A stretch of 64,000 nt of DNA, taken from Clostridia bacterium. Its GTDB lineage: Bacteria; Bacillota_A; Clostridia; Christensenellales; Aristaeellaceae. Shown piece by piece: positions 8,580-17,108 of this stretch. The DNA is taken from NCBI GenBank assembly GCA_017620455.1, contig JAFZQK010000022.1:10814-74813 (forward strand), given 5' to 3'. The notes below the pieces were generated by a model that was not told where the DNA came from, did no database searches, and saw only the letters and a program-made list of their open reading frames with translations. Positions within the stretch are counted from its first letter, which is position 1; each line of letters begins with the position of its first letter. The translations under genes and the position numbers were made by a program.

Positions 8580-8634
8580 CCTATTGGATAGGTAGGAAAT
8601 TCGGGCGCAGCCCGAAGCCGCCTTTCAGAAAGGC
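8580..8634 (+). promoter_or_regulatory. nifS leader with three perfect 3-base-loop inverted repeats
   Basis: Three perfect inverted repeats follow one another: CCTAT-TGG-ATAGG (8580-8592), TCGGGC-GCA-GCCCGA (8601-8615) and GCCTTT-CAG-AAAGGC (8620-8634). The last ends directly before the AAAGGAG ribosome binding site. Nothing resembling a terminator T-run follows. The first could be a protein-binding site just past the transcription start, for example for an Fe-S-sensing Rrf2 regulator; the other two look like RNA hairpins that could affect translation initiation. Function is inferred only. Confidence 0.5.
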
Positions 8635-8650
8635 AAAGGAGATACACGCA

Positions 8651-9829
8651 ATGGAACGGATCTACATGGACAACGCCGCCACCACCGCCGTATGCCCGGA
8701 AGCCCTTTCCGCCATGCTGCCCTGCTTCGGGGAAGTGTTCGGCAACGCCAGCAGCATCCACGGGGACGGGCGGAAGGCGCGGAAATATCTGGAGGACGCC
8801 CGGAAAACGGTGGCCGCCTGCCTGGGGGCGAAGCCCCAGGAGATTTATTTCACCTCCGGCGGCACGGAAAGCGACAACTGGGCCGTCAAGGGCGCGGCCT
8901 TCGCCAACCGGAGCAGGGGCAATCACATCATCACAACGCAGATCGAGCACCACGCGGTGCTGCATACCTGCCAGTGGCTGGAAAAGCAGGGCTTTGAGGT
9001 GACGTACCTGCCGGTGGACGAATACGGCCTGGTGGATCCCGGGGCCGTGGAAGAAGCGATCACGGACAAAACGATCCTGATTTCCGTGATGGCGGCCAAC
9101 AACGAGATCGGCACCCTGGAGCCGGTGGCGGAGATCGGGAAGATCGCCAAAGCCCGCCGCATCCTGTTCCATACCGACGCCGTGCAGGCCGTGGGGGCCG
9201 TGCCGGTGGACGTGGACGCGTGGAACGCGGACCTGCTTTCCCTGTCCGGCCATAAATTCCATGGGCCCAAGGGCATCGGCGCCCTGTACGTCCGCACGGG
9301 ATCCAGGGTGGATACCTTCCTGCACGGCGGGGCCCAGGAACGGGGCCGGCGCGCGTCCACGGAAAACCTGCCCGGGGCCGCGGGCATGGCGGCGGCGCTG
9401 AAAAAGGCCGTGGAAAACCTGGAAGAAAACGGCATGAAAATGATTTATCTCCGGGACAAAATGATCCGCGGCATCCTGGACAGCGTTCCCTACGCCCGGC
9501 TGAACGGGCATCCCCTGGCGCGTCTGCCGGGGAATGTGAACGTATCCATTTCCTATGTGGAAGGGGAGGCGCTTCTTCTGCGGCTGGATCTTTCGGGGGT
9601 GTCCGCCTCCTCCGGCTCCGCCTGCACCAGCGGGTCCCTGGATCCCAGCCACGTGCTCCTGGCCATCGGCCTTCCCCACGAGATCGCTCACGGCAGCCTG
9701 CGGCTGACGCTGACGGACACCAGCACGGAGGAGGAAGTGGACGAGGTGCTGCGCCTGCTGCCGCCCATCGTGGAAACGCTGCGGGGCATGTCGCCCATGT
9801 ACGACGATTTTTTGAAAGGGCAGGAATGA
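8651..9829 (+). CDS. nifS: cysteine desulfurase NifS/IscS
   Basis: A 392-residue PLP-dependent class V aminotransferase-fold enzyme that removes sulfur from cysteine and passes it to the scaffold protein encoded next. It shows MDNAATT at the N-terminus, the PLP lysine K202 in SGHKFHGPKG and the persulfide-forming cysteine C325 in GSACTSGS on the long flexible loop, which makes it a group I (NifS/IscS) rather than SufS enzyme. The ATG at 8651 has AAAGGAG ten bases upstream; an open frame continues further upstream but through the leader hairpins and promoter, so an earlier start is excluded. nifU follows after 62 bases. Confidence 0.97.
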   Translation: MERIYMDNAATTAVCPEALSAMLPCFGEVFGNASSIHGDGRKARKYLEDARKTVAACLGAKPQEIYFTSGGTESDNWAVKGAAFANRSRGNHIITTQIEHHAVLHTCQWLEKQGFEVTYLPVDEYGLVDPGAVEEAITDKTILISVMAANNEIGTLEPVAEIGKIAKARRILFHTDAVQAVGAVPVDVDAWNADLLSLSGHKFHGPKGIGALYVRTGSRVDTFLHGGAQERGRRASTENLPGAAGMAAALKKAVENLEENGMKMIYLRDKMIRGILDSVPYARLNGHPLARLPGNVNVSISYVEGEALLLRLDLSGVSASSGSACTSGSLDPSHVLLAIGLPHEIAHGSLRLTLTDTSTEEEVDEVLRLLPPIVETLRGMSPMYDDFLKGQE

Positions 9830-9891
9830 GCCTGACGCCGGAATTGTAAACAAACGGCCCGGAAAATGAAGAACAGGAAGGAAAAGCGGCT

Positions 9892-10275
9892 ATGTACAGC
9901 GAAAAAGTAATGGATCATTTCGCCCACCCCCGGAACGTGGGCGAGATCGAGAACGCCGACGGCGTAGGCACCGTGGGCAACGCCAAATGCGGCGATATCA
10001 TGCGGATGTATCTGAAGGTGGAGAACGGGATCATCCAGGATGTGAAATTCAAGACCTTCGGCTGCGGCGCGGCCATCGCCACCTCCTCCATGGCCACGGA
10101 AATGGTGAAGGGCAAGACGCTCAAGGAAGCCCTGGCCCTGACCAACAAAGCCGTGATGGAGGCCCTGGACGGGCTGCCGCCGGTGAAGGTGCACTGCTCC
10201 TTGCTGGCGGAGGAGGCCATTCACGCGGCGGTGGAGGACTATCTGAAAAACCACCCGGAGGAAAGGATCGACTGA
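9892..10275 (+). CDS. nifU: Fe-S cluster scaffold NifU/IscU
   Basis: A 127-residue IscU-type scaffold on which [2Fe-2S] and [4Fe-4S] clusters are assembled. The three cluster cysteines are present in NAKCGD, TFGCGA and KVHCSLL, with the conserved aspartate following the first. There is no C-terminal Nfu domain, so this is the single-domain clostridial NifU type. It lies directly behind nifS and they form a minimal isc-like pair without iscA, hscA/B or ferredoxin genes nearby. hflX follows after 28 bases. Confidence 0.96.
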   Translation: MYSEKVMDHFAHPRNVGEIENADGVGTVGNAKCGDIMRMYLKVENGIIQDVKFKTFGCGAAIATSSMATEMVKGKTLKEALALTNKAVMEALDGLPPVKVHCSLLAEEAIHAAVEDYLKNHPEERID

Positions 10276-10303
10276 GCTTCTTCCGGCGTGGAAAGGAGAT
10301 ACC

Positions 10304-12088
10304 ATGCCGGACGTACACGGGAACCTCCAGGGGATCCGGGACAGCGAAATCAGCGAACTGAAAGCGCTGTACGACTGCCCCTTTGAATGGAATGAATTTG
10401 CGCCGCGCGGGCTGCTGACGGAGCTCGCGCGGCATTCGTGCGCTTTGAACCGGGAAATCGCGGTGTATGTGAGCCGGGACGGGGACGTATTGGACGTGAC
10501 GGTGGGGGATATCGACAACGTGCCGCTCAAGGACCTGCACCTGCGCCGCAACAGCCGCCGGCTGTCCTGCGTGCGCTGCATCCACACCCATCCCGGCGGA
10601 TCGCCGCGGCTGAGCGACGTGGACATCGCGGCCCTGCGGTCCTTGATGCTGGACAGCATGTGCGCCGTGGGCGTGGATGAAAACGGCAGGATCACCGGGG
10701 TCAGCGCCGCGTTCCTGACGGAGAAGAAGGCCGGCGTCCCCGGGGTGGAGGAAACGGAAATCTATCCCCTGAATAAGCTGCCCCAGGAAAAATGGATGGA
10801 GGAGATCCGCATTTCCGACGGGCGGGTCATGCAGGGGGAGGACGCCGAGGGCGCGGAGGCGCCGGAAAGGGCGCTGCTGGTGGGGATCGATACGGAAAAA
10901 TCCCTGGACGAGCTGGCCGCCCTGGCCGAATCCGCCGGCGCCGCGGTGGTGGGCCGCAGCTTCCAGAAGCGCCCCAGGCCGGATACCGCCACCTTCGTGG
11001 GCAGCGGAAAGGCCCAGGAACTGCAGCTGGACGCCCAGGCGCTGGAGGCGGACGTGGTGATCTTCGACGACGAGCTCACCGGGGCCCAGACGCGGAACCT
11101 GGAGGAGATCATCGGCGTCAAGGTGATCGACCGGACCACCCTGATCCTGGATATCTTCGCCCAGCGGGCAAAATCCGGCGAGGGCAAGCTGCAGGTGCAG
11201 CTGGCTCAGCTCAAATACCGCGCCGGGCGGCTCCTGGGCCAGGGGCTGATCCTCTCCCGCCTGGGGGGCGGCATCGGCACCCGGGGCCCCGGCGAAACCA
11301 AATTGGAAATCGACCGGCGGCGGATCCGGGAGCAGATCACCCAGCTGAAAAAGGAATTGGACGAGCTCCGGCGGCAGCGGCAGCTGCGGCGGAAGAACCG
11401 GGAGAAGAACGCCGTTCCGGTGGCGGCCCTGGTGGGCTATACCAACACCGGGAAATCCACCCTGCTCAACGCCTTTACCGGGGCGGGGGTCTACGCGGAA
11501 AACAAGCTGTTCGCCACCCTGGACGCCGTGAGCCGCCGGGTGGAAATGCCCGGCGGCGGGGAATACCTGCTGGTGGACACGGTGGGCTTTATCAGCAAGC
11601 TGCCCCACGATCTGGTGGAGGCCTTCAAATCCACCCTGGAGGAAGCGGCCCTGGCGGATCTTCTGATCATCGTTTCCGACGCGTCCAGCCCGGACATGCT
11701 GTTCCAGCACAAGGTGGTGGAGGAGGTGCTCTCCCAGATCGGGGCGGACACCCAGCCCAGGATCGACGTGATGAATAAGTGCGATCTGTGGGAGCAGGCG
11801 GACGAACTGCAGACCACCCTGGTGCCCGGGGCGATCCACATTTCCGCCTGCACCGGCATGGGGCTGGACGCGCTGAACGCCGCCATCGCCAGGGAAATCC
11901 GGAAGACGGAGCAGAAAATGACGCTGCTGATCCCCTTTGCGCAGCACGGCGTGGTGAACGAGGTGCGCAAGCGCGGCCGGGTGCTGGAGGAAAAATACGA
12001 GGACGAGGGCACCCGGGTGACGGTGATGCTGCCCCTGGACGCCGCCGGGCAGCTGGCGGCCAAATATCCGGACATGATCCGGGACTGA
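10304..12088 (+). CDS. hflX: GTPase HflX with N-terminal JAMM-like domain
   Basis: A 594-residue HflX. Residues from about 190 on are the canonical protein: the HflX N-domain ([10 protein letters not shown]), the glycine-rich linker [15 protein letters not shown], and the G domain with G1 [10 protein letters not shown]3 [10 protein letters not shown] and G4 NKCD. HflX rescues and splits stalled ribosomes. It is much longer than the roughly 420-residue forms of E. coli and Bacillus because of an extra first 185 residues. Within these, H94-x-H96, S104 and D107 fit the JAMM metalloprotease pattern HxHx7SxxD exactly, and E51 could be the catalytic glutamate. Similar long HflX proteins occur in other Clostridia as far as I recall, so the fusion is probably not unique, but its activity is not known to me. 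Confidence 0.93.
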   Translation: MPDVHGNLQGIRDSEISELKALYDCPFEWNEFAPRGLLTELARHSCALNREIAVYVSRDGDVLDVTVGDIDNVPLKDLHLRRNSRRLSCVRCIHTHPGGSPRLSDVDIAALRSLMLDSMCAVGVDENGRITGVSAAFLTEKKAGVPGVEETEIYPLNKLPQEKWMEEIRISDGRVMQGEDAEGAEAPERALLVGIDTEKSLDELAALAESAGAAVVGRSFQKRPRPDTATFVGSGKAQELQLDAQALEADVVIFDDELTGAQTRNLEEIIGVKVIDRTTLILDIFAQRAKSGEGKLQVQLAQLKYRAGRLLGQGLILSRLGGGIGTRGPGETKLEIDRRRIREQITQLKKELDELRRQRQLRRKNREKNAVPVAALVGYTNTGKSTLLNAFTGAGVYAENKLFATLDAVSRRVEMPGGGEYLLVDTVGFISKLPHDLVEAFKSTLEEAALADLLIIVSDASSPDMLFQHKVVEEVLSQIGADTQPRIDVMNKCDLWEQADELQTTLVPGAIHISACTGMGLDALNAAIAREIRKTEQKMTLLIPFAQHGVVNEVRKRGRVLEEKYEDEGTRVTVMLPLDAAGQLAAKYPDMIRD

Positions 12089-12101
12089 AAAAGGAGCATT
12101 C

Positions 12102-12776
12102 ATGGCGGCGAAGCTGTTGGCGCTGCTGCTGGCCCTGATGGCGCTGGGGGACGGCGCCCTGGAGCGGTATGCGGACGAAATGAGCCTGGGGGGCAATCTG
12201 TTCCTGGTGAACAGGACGTATTCCGTCGCCCGGGATTACGTGCCCCGGGACCTGACGGCGCCCAGGGTGCAGGGCGGCGGAGAAGCCACCATGATGCGCC
12301 GGGAAGCCGCGGAGGCGCTGGAGGCCATGTTCGCGGCGGCCCGGGACGAGGCGGGATATACGCTGGTGGCCGTATCCGGCTACCGCAGCTACGGCCGCCA
12401 GGCCGCCATCCACGAAAGAAAAGTGAAGGCCGTGGGGAAGAAGGCGGCGCTGCGGGTATCGGCCCCGCCGGGCTGCAGCGAGCATCAGCTGGGCCTGGCG
12501 ATGGACCTGGGATGCAAGGGGCATACGGAGCTCACGGCGGCCTTCGGCAGAACGGCGGAGGGCGCATGGGTGCGGGACAACTGCTGGCGTTTCGGCTTCA
12601 TCGTCCGCTATCAGGCGGAATGGGAGCCCGTCACGGGCTATGCGGACGAGCCCTGGCACATCCGGTACGTGGGCCGGGAGCACGCGCAAAGGATCCATGA
12701 AATGGAGATCCCCCTGGAATACTACATCGCTCAGCTGCGGGAAGCGCGGCTTGCGTACCTGAGCGAGAAGGAATGA
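12102..12776 (+). CDS. VanY-type D-alanyl-D-alanine carboxypeptidase (M15B), first copy
   Basis: A 224-residue secreted peptidase of family M15B. A short hydrophobic signal segment (residues 2 to 15) is followed by VSGYRSYGRQ near 91, the zinc motif SEHQLGLAMD (H128, D135) and PWHIRYVG near the end, which supplies the remaining catalytic and zinc residues. Such enzymes trim the terminal D-Ala from peptidoglycan stem peptides. It starts after AAAAAGGAG and its stop overlaps the ATG of a second VanY-type gene by four bases. Without vanHAX or a VanRS pair this is ordinary wall remodelling, not glycopeptide resistance. Confidence 0.9.
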   Translation: MAAKLLALLLALMALGDGALERYADEMSLGGNLFLVNRTYSVARDYVPRDLTAPRVQGGGEATMMRREAAEALEAMFAAARDEAGYTLVAVSGYRSYGRQAAIHERKVKAVGKKAALRVSAPPGCSEHQLGLAMDLGCKGHTELTAAFGRTAEGAWVRDNCWRFGFIVRYQAEWEPVTGYADEPWHIRYVGREHAQRIHEMEIPLEYYIAQLREARLAYLSEKE

Positions 12777-13582
12777 ATGCAATGCGCAGACTGATGACGC
12801 TTTTCCTGGCGGCGGCCCTGCTGATGCCGCTTCTGGCAGTAGCGGAGGGCATGCCGGCATGGGAATATCCCCTGGCTCCGGAGATCCTTCGGGATGTGGA
12901 CCAGTACCTGACCCTCACCAACCGGAAAGCCCTGCTGGATAAAAAATACGTGCCGGAGGATCTGGTGAAGGTGACGGTAAGGAGCACCGTGGACGATCCC
13001 CTGCGCAGGGAGGCCAACGCCGCCCTGACGGAAATGTTCCTGGCGGCGGAAGAAGCGGGATACACGCTGTATGTGAAATCCGGCTACCGCAGCTATCAGA
13101 CCCAGCGCACCATGTACAACAACCGGCTGGAAAAGAACCACGGCCGGGACGACGGCCTGGTGGCCTATCCCGGCTCCAGCGACCATCAGACCGGCCTGGG
13201 CGTGGACATCCTCAACTACGAATGGACCCAGAAGGACGGCATGAACAGCAAATTTGCCGCCACCCCGGAGGCCCAGTGGATGGACGCCCACTGCCAGGAG
13301 TACGGCTTCATCCTGCGTTACATGGAAGATAAAGAAGATGTAACCGGCATAAAATTCGAGCCCTGGCATTTCCGCTACGTGGGCCGGGAAGCCGCCGTTT
13401 ACATCATGGAAAACCATCTGTCCCTGGAGGAATTCACGGAGGAATGGCAGGCGTACCTGGCCGGCTGGGAAGCGGCGGGCGGGGATTTCCTGCGCCTGCT
13501 GCACGACCGCGCCCGGCTCAACCCCGTGACGGTGAGCGGCGTGGGGGACGACGGGGAAGAGGAGCTTTCGATTTACTACTGA
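12773..13582 (+). CDS. VanY-type D-alanyl-D-alanine carboxypeptidase (M15B), second copy
   Basis: A 269-residue paralogue of the preceding gene. It has a clear signal peptide (residues 4 to 24, ending LLAVAEG), then KSGYRSYQTQ, the zinc motif SDHQTGLGVD and FEPWHFRYVG. About 50 extra residues follow the catalytic domain and end in an acidic tail. The ATGA overlap with the first copy means the two are translated together, pointing to a tandem duplication followed by divergence. The start could be the ATG at 12773 or the one nine bases later. Confidence 0.9.
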   Translation: MNAMRRLMTLFLAAALLMPLLAVAEGMPAWEYPLAPEILRDVDQYLTLTNRKALLDKKYVPEDLVKVTVRSTVDDPLRREANAALTEMFLAAEEAGYTLYVKSGYRSYQTQRTMYNNRLEKNHGRDDGLVAYPGSSDHQTGLGVDILNYEWTQKDGMNSKFAATPEAQWMDAHCQEYGFILRYMEDKEDVTGIKFEPWHFRYVGREAAVYIMENHLSLEEFTEEWQAYLAGWEAAGGDFLRLLHDRARLNPVTVSGVGDDGEEELSIYY

Positions 13583-13599
13583 TACGGGAGTGAGCACAG

Positions 13600-14718
13600 G
13601 TGCTGTCGCTGCGGGAAAAACTGAATGCGGCGGCCCCACGGAAAGCGGAGCCGGAAAAGGCGCGGGCGCAGGACTGCCTGATCAGGGAATTCAGCGTGCC
13701 GCTGTGTTCGTTTGCCCTGGCGGAGGAAATCTGCGCCGAATCCCTCCGGCTCATCCAGGGCGGGGAAATGCCCGCATGCCGCCGGGAGGACATTTTGTTC
13801 CTGGATACGGAAACCACGGGCCTGAGCCACGGGGCGGGCACGGTGGCGTTCCTGGTGGGGATGGGCTTTTTTACGGACGCGGGCTTTACCGTGCGCCAGT
13901 ACCTGATGCGGGATTACGACGAGGAGATCTTCCTGCTGCAGCACGCGGCGGAGGAGATCCGGAACAAAAAAATGCTGTGCACCTTCAACGGCGCCACCTT
14001 CGATCTGCCGCTGCTGGAGGCGCGGTTCATCCTGCACAGGATGCGCTCCGCCCTGCCCGTCCGGCCCCACCTGGATCTGCTGCCCGCCAGCCGCCGGGTG
14101 TGGAAGCTGCGGCTGAAGAAATGCAATCTCACCAGCCTGGAAGCGGCGGTGCTGGGCGCGGAGCGGGTGGACGATCTGCCGGGGGCGCTGGTGCCGGAAA
14201 GGTATTTCCGCTTTCTGAAAAGCGGGGATTTTTCCGTGCTGGAGGACGTGCTGGAGCACAACGGTCAGGACATCGTATCCCTGGCGCATATCCTGGACCG
14301 GCTGATCCGCCTGCACGACCGTCCCCTGGAGGAAGCCCGGGACGCGGAGGACCTGTACAGCCTGGGGCGGATCTACGAAAAGCGGGGAAAAGCCGAGGGC
14401 GCCCGGATGTGCTACCGGGCGGCGGACCGGGGCACGGTATCGGCCCTGGCCCGGGGAAAAATGGCGGAAAGCTACCGCCGGGCCGGCGAGTGGGACGCGG
14501 CGGAAAACGTCTATTTGCAAATGATTCGGGACCGGCAGGGCGGCGTTTATCCCCTGGTGGCCCTGGCAAAAATCCGGGAGCATAAAAAGAGGGATATCCC
14601 CGCCGCCATCGAATATACCCAGCAGGCCATCCAGCGGGCGGCGGACCGGGACGACGGGGAAATGCAGGCGCTGCAGAAGCGGTTCGCCCGGCTGATGAAC
14701 AAAGCGAGGAGGAAATGA
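13600..14718 (+). CDS. YprB-like RNase H-fold exonuclease with TPR tail
   Basis: A 372-residue protein like B. subtilis YprB. Residues 60 to 260 form a DEDD-type exonuclease domain: FLDTETTGL supplies the first acidic pair, FNGATFDLPLL the middle aspartate and HNGQDIVSLA the last. Residues from about 280 (LYSLGRIYEKRGK) to the end look like TPR helices. Substrate is not established. It starts at GTG (13600) with GGGAG nine bases upstream. It lies 17 bases behind the second VanY gene and one base before the TPR gene, probably in the same transcript. Confidence 0.82.
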   Translation: MLSLREKLNAAAPRKAEPEKARAQDCLIREFSVPLCSFALAEEICAESLRLIQGGEMPACRREDILFLDTETTGLSHGAGTVAFLVGMGFFTDAGFTVRQYLMRDYDEEIFLLQHAAEEIRNKKMLCTFNGATFDLPLLEARFILHRMRSALPVRPHLDLLPASRRVWKLRLKKCNLTSLEAAVLGAERVDDLPGALVPERYFRFLKSGDFSVLEDVLEHNGQDIVSLAHILDRLIRLHDRPLEEARDAEDLYSLGRIYEKRGKAEGARMCYRAADRGTVSALARGKMAESYRRAGEWDAAENVYLQMIRDRQGGVYPLVALAKIREHKKRDIPAAIEYTQQAIQRAADRDDGEMQALQKRFARLMNKARRK

Positions 14719-14719
14719 C

Positions 14720-15421
14720 ATGGGTTTTTTGGACGGGATGAAAGCCCGGAAGGCGCTGATGCTGCACCAGAAGGGGCATCCGGAAGAGGCGCTGCCGGAA
14801 TATGAAAAGCTGTATGAAAGCGGGTTTGTTTCCGCTGCTTATATGCTGCCTTACGCCGTGCTTCTGCTGCGCAAGGGCGGGGAGGAAAACTATCTCAAGG
14901 TGAAGGAGATCCTGAAAAAAGCCGAAAAAGCGCCGGACATGCGGCCCGACAGGCGGCAGGAGCTGCTGATGGATTACGCCGTGGCCCAGTACAAGCTGGG
15001 CGAAATGGAAAAGGCGCTGAACCTCCTGGAGGCCAGCCATCGCAAATCCCCCTGCGGCATCACCTACCAGGCCCTGGGCTTCCTCTACATCGAGGCCGGG
15101 GACAAGGAAAAAGCCCTGAGCTACAACCTGGAAGCGCTGGAATACGACGACGAGGACCCGGTGGTGCTGGACAATCTGGGGCAGACCTACTACCGCCTGC
15201 TGGACGACAAGGAAAAGGCCAAGGAGTATTTCGACAAGGCCCACGAAATCAAGGATACCCAGATCGACACGCTGTATTTCCTTTCCCGGTACGATCTGGA
15301 GGCAGGGAACAGGGAAGCCGCGCTGGAAAAGCTGAAAACGGCGGCGGAGGGCCGTTTCTCGCCCCTCAATTACGCCACCAAGGAAATGGTGGAAAAGGAA
15401 ATCGCCGCGCTGGAAAAATGA
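14720..15421 (+). CDS. TPR-repeat protein
   Basis: A 233-residue soluble protein of tetratricopeptide repeats, for example ALGFLYIEAGDKEKALSYN and LGQTYYRLLDDKEKAKEY. No signal peptide, membrane segment or catalytic domain is visible, so it is probably a cytoplasmic adaptor. A strong GAGGAGG lies just before its ATG. It is the last gene before the terminator at 15430. The partner may be the preceding YprB-like protein, which also ends in TPR-like helices; this is inferred from position only. Confidence 0.8.
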   Translation: MGFLDGMKARKALMLHQKGHPEEALPEYEKLYESGFVSAAYMLPYAVLLLRKGGEENYLKVKEILKKAEKAPDMRPDRRQELLMDYAVAQYKLGEMEKALNLLEASHRKSPCGITYQALGFLYIEAGDKEKALSYNLEALEYDDEDPVVLDNLGQTYYRLLDDKEKAKEYFDKAHEIKDTQIDTLYFLSRYDLEAGNREAALEKLKTAAEGRFSPLNYATKEMVEKEIAALEK

Positions 15422-15429
15422 GCGCTTAC

Positions 15430-15462
15430 GCGGGACCGGATCAGGCGGGCCCGCATTTTTTT
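15430..15462 (+). terminator. rho-independent terminator after the TPR gene
   Basis: GCGGG (15430-15434) pairs with CCCGC (15450-15454), followed after one base by seven T. The GCGGGCCCGC palindrome at 15445 gives an alternative hairpin. It lies nine bases past the TPR stop. Confidence 0.65.
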
Positions 15463-15532
15463 CTGATTTTTTGCTTTTTATTGCAACAAATCAGCGCCTT
15501 TTTACGTCAGAATGGATGAAGAAAGGAAGGGG

Positions 15533-17107
15533 ATGCGGATGCGCAGGTTATTGGCGCTGATGCTGGCGCTGGCGCTTTTGCTGCCGGGGGCGGCCCGGGC
15601 GGAATGGCTTGACGAGGACGTGCAGGCGGATTATGAAAAATGGTGCACCCTGGAGGGGGACACCCTCACCGTGCGGGAGGGCCTCCGGGTGCTGGGCGGC
15701 TATGTTCCCGACTGGATCTATAACCCGGAAACCGACGACTGGGACGAAACGGAGGACCCGGCGGCAGAGCAGCTGTTTGAGGAAAACGATTCGCTGTACT
15801 TTTACTGGGACGAGGTAGAATTCAGCCGGATCCAGTTTCCCAACTCGCTGGAAATGATCGGGTGCGAAGCCTTTTTCGGCCAGGATTTCACCGAATTCAC
15901 CCTGCCCAAGGGGCTGAAAAAAGTGCTGAACGACGCGTTTTATTGCTGCACCTTCGGGGTATTCCGCATCGAGGCGGAATTGCCCTGGACGCAGATCCGG
16001 GAGAGCATGTCAGAATGCCATGTACTTGCCTGGGACGTGCCGGAGGATCATCCCCTGTATACCGTCCGGGACGGGGCGCTGTATACGAAGGACGGAAAGA
16101 CGCTGCTGAATTATCCCAACGGCAGGACCGACGCCCACTGGGACGTGCCGGCGGGGACGGAGCGGATCGCCCGCTACGCCATCCGGAACGAGTACCTGAA
16201 AACGGTTTCCCTGCCCGTGGGGCTGCAGGCGGTGGAGGATTGGGCGTTCGCCGGCTGCGGCTGGCTGCAGGCCGTCGCGTTTCCCCTGACGGTCAGGGAG
16301 ATCGGCCGGGACGTCTTTGACGAATGCGTGTCGCTGGAATTGGTGTCCCTGCCGCAGGGGCTGACGGCGGATAAGGACGAAGACGGCTGGTCGGTCTATT
16401 ATCAGGACGACGCCATATTCCGCGGGGACAACGGAGATACCTGGATCAGCGGCGATCCCTACGACGAATACGGGGGATATGACGGCAATTACAGGGGCTA
16501 TTACGACGTCGCCAGGCTGACGGGGGACGGCGAAATGGTGCCGCTGTACCGGAACGCCGCGGGCGGGGAAGCCGTGCTGTACCTGCCGGACGGCTATGTG
16601 GCGATGGCCATGGAAACCGACGGCGGCCGGTGCAGGCTGGAAGACCTGCAGATGAGCCGCACGCTGGGCTGGGCGCCTCTCGCCAGGGTGCGGCTGATCA
16701 GCAATGAAACGCTGTTCCGTTATGCCCGCGGCGCCCTGAGGCCGGAGGAGGATACGGCTCCGGGCCGGGTATGGGATTTGGAGTTCGACCTGCGCGGGCC
16801 GTTTGTGATGCTGTACTGGGACGATTACTGCGAATCCGTGTTTTTGCCCCTCACGGAAACGAAGCTGTACCGGGAGGCGGACGGGCCGGAAGGGGATTAC
16901 GGCATCGCGGCCTGCGCCGATCCCTACTGGAGCATCCCGCTGATGGACGCCCCCGGCGGGGAAGAAACGGAAAAACTGCACTGCGGCGATCAGGTGAAGA
17001 TCCTGGAGGAAAACGGCGGCTTCGTCCGCGTCAGCACCGGGTTTGCAGAAGGCTGGCTGGCGGCGGAGAACGTAAAGAAAGTACCGAAAACCGAGGAGGG
17101 AAAATGA
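15533..17107 (+). CDS. secreted BspA-type leucine-rich-repeat protein with SH3-like C-terminus
   Basis: A protein of about 524 residues with an N-terminal signal peptide (LLALMLALALLLPGAARA). BspA/LRR_5-type repeats follow, recognisable as LPKGLKKVLNDAF, PAGTERIARYAI, LPVGLQAVEDWAF and VREIGRDVF. The C-terminal 60 residues (DQVKILEENGGFVRV, GWLAAENV) look like a bacterial SH3 wall-binding domain. It is probably exported and bound to the cell wall, with an adhesive or sensing role that cannot be specified. The start is either the ATG at 15533 or at 15539; both follow AAGGAAGGGG. A similar SH3-bearing protein is encoded at 51204. Confidence 0.75.
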   Translation: MRMRRLLALMLALALLLPGAARAEWLDEDVQADYEKWCTLEGDTLTVREGLRVLGGYVPDWIYNPETDDWDETEDPAAEQLFEENDSLYFYWDEVEFSRIQFPNSLEMIGCEAFFGQDFTEFTLPKGLKKVLNDAFYCCTFGVFRIEAELPWTQIRESMSECHVLAWDVPEDHPLYTVRDGALYTKDGKTLLNYPNGRTDAHWDVPAGTERIARYAIRNEYLKTVSLPVGLQAVEDWAFAGCGWLQAVAFPLTVREIGRDVFDECVSLELVSLPQGLTADKDEDGWSVYYQDDAIFRGDNGDTWISGDPYDEYGGYDGNYRGYYDVARLTGDGEMVPLYRNAAGGEAVLYLPDGYVAMAMETDGGRCRLEDLQMSRTLGWAPLARVRLISNETLFRYARGALRPEEDTAPGRVWDLEFDLRGPFVMLYWDDYCESVFLPLTETKLYREADGPEGDYGIAACADPYWSIPLMDAPGGEETEKLHCGDQVKILEENGGFVRVSTGFAEGWLAAENVKKVPKTEEGK

Positions 17108-17108
17108 C

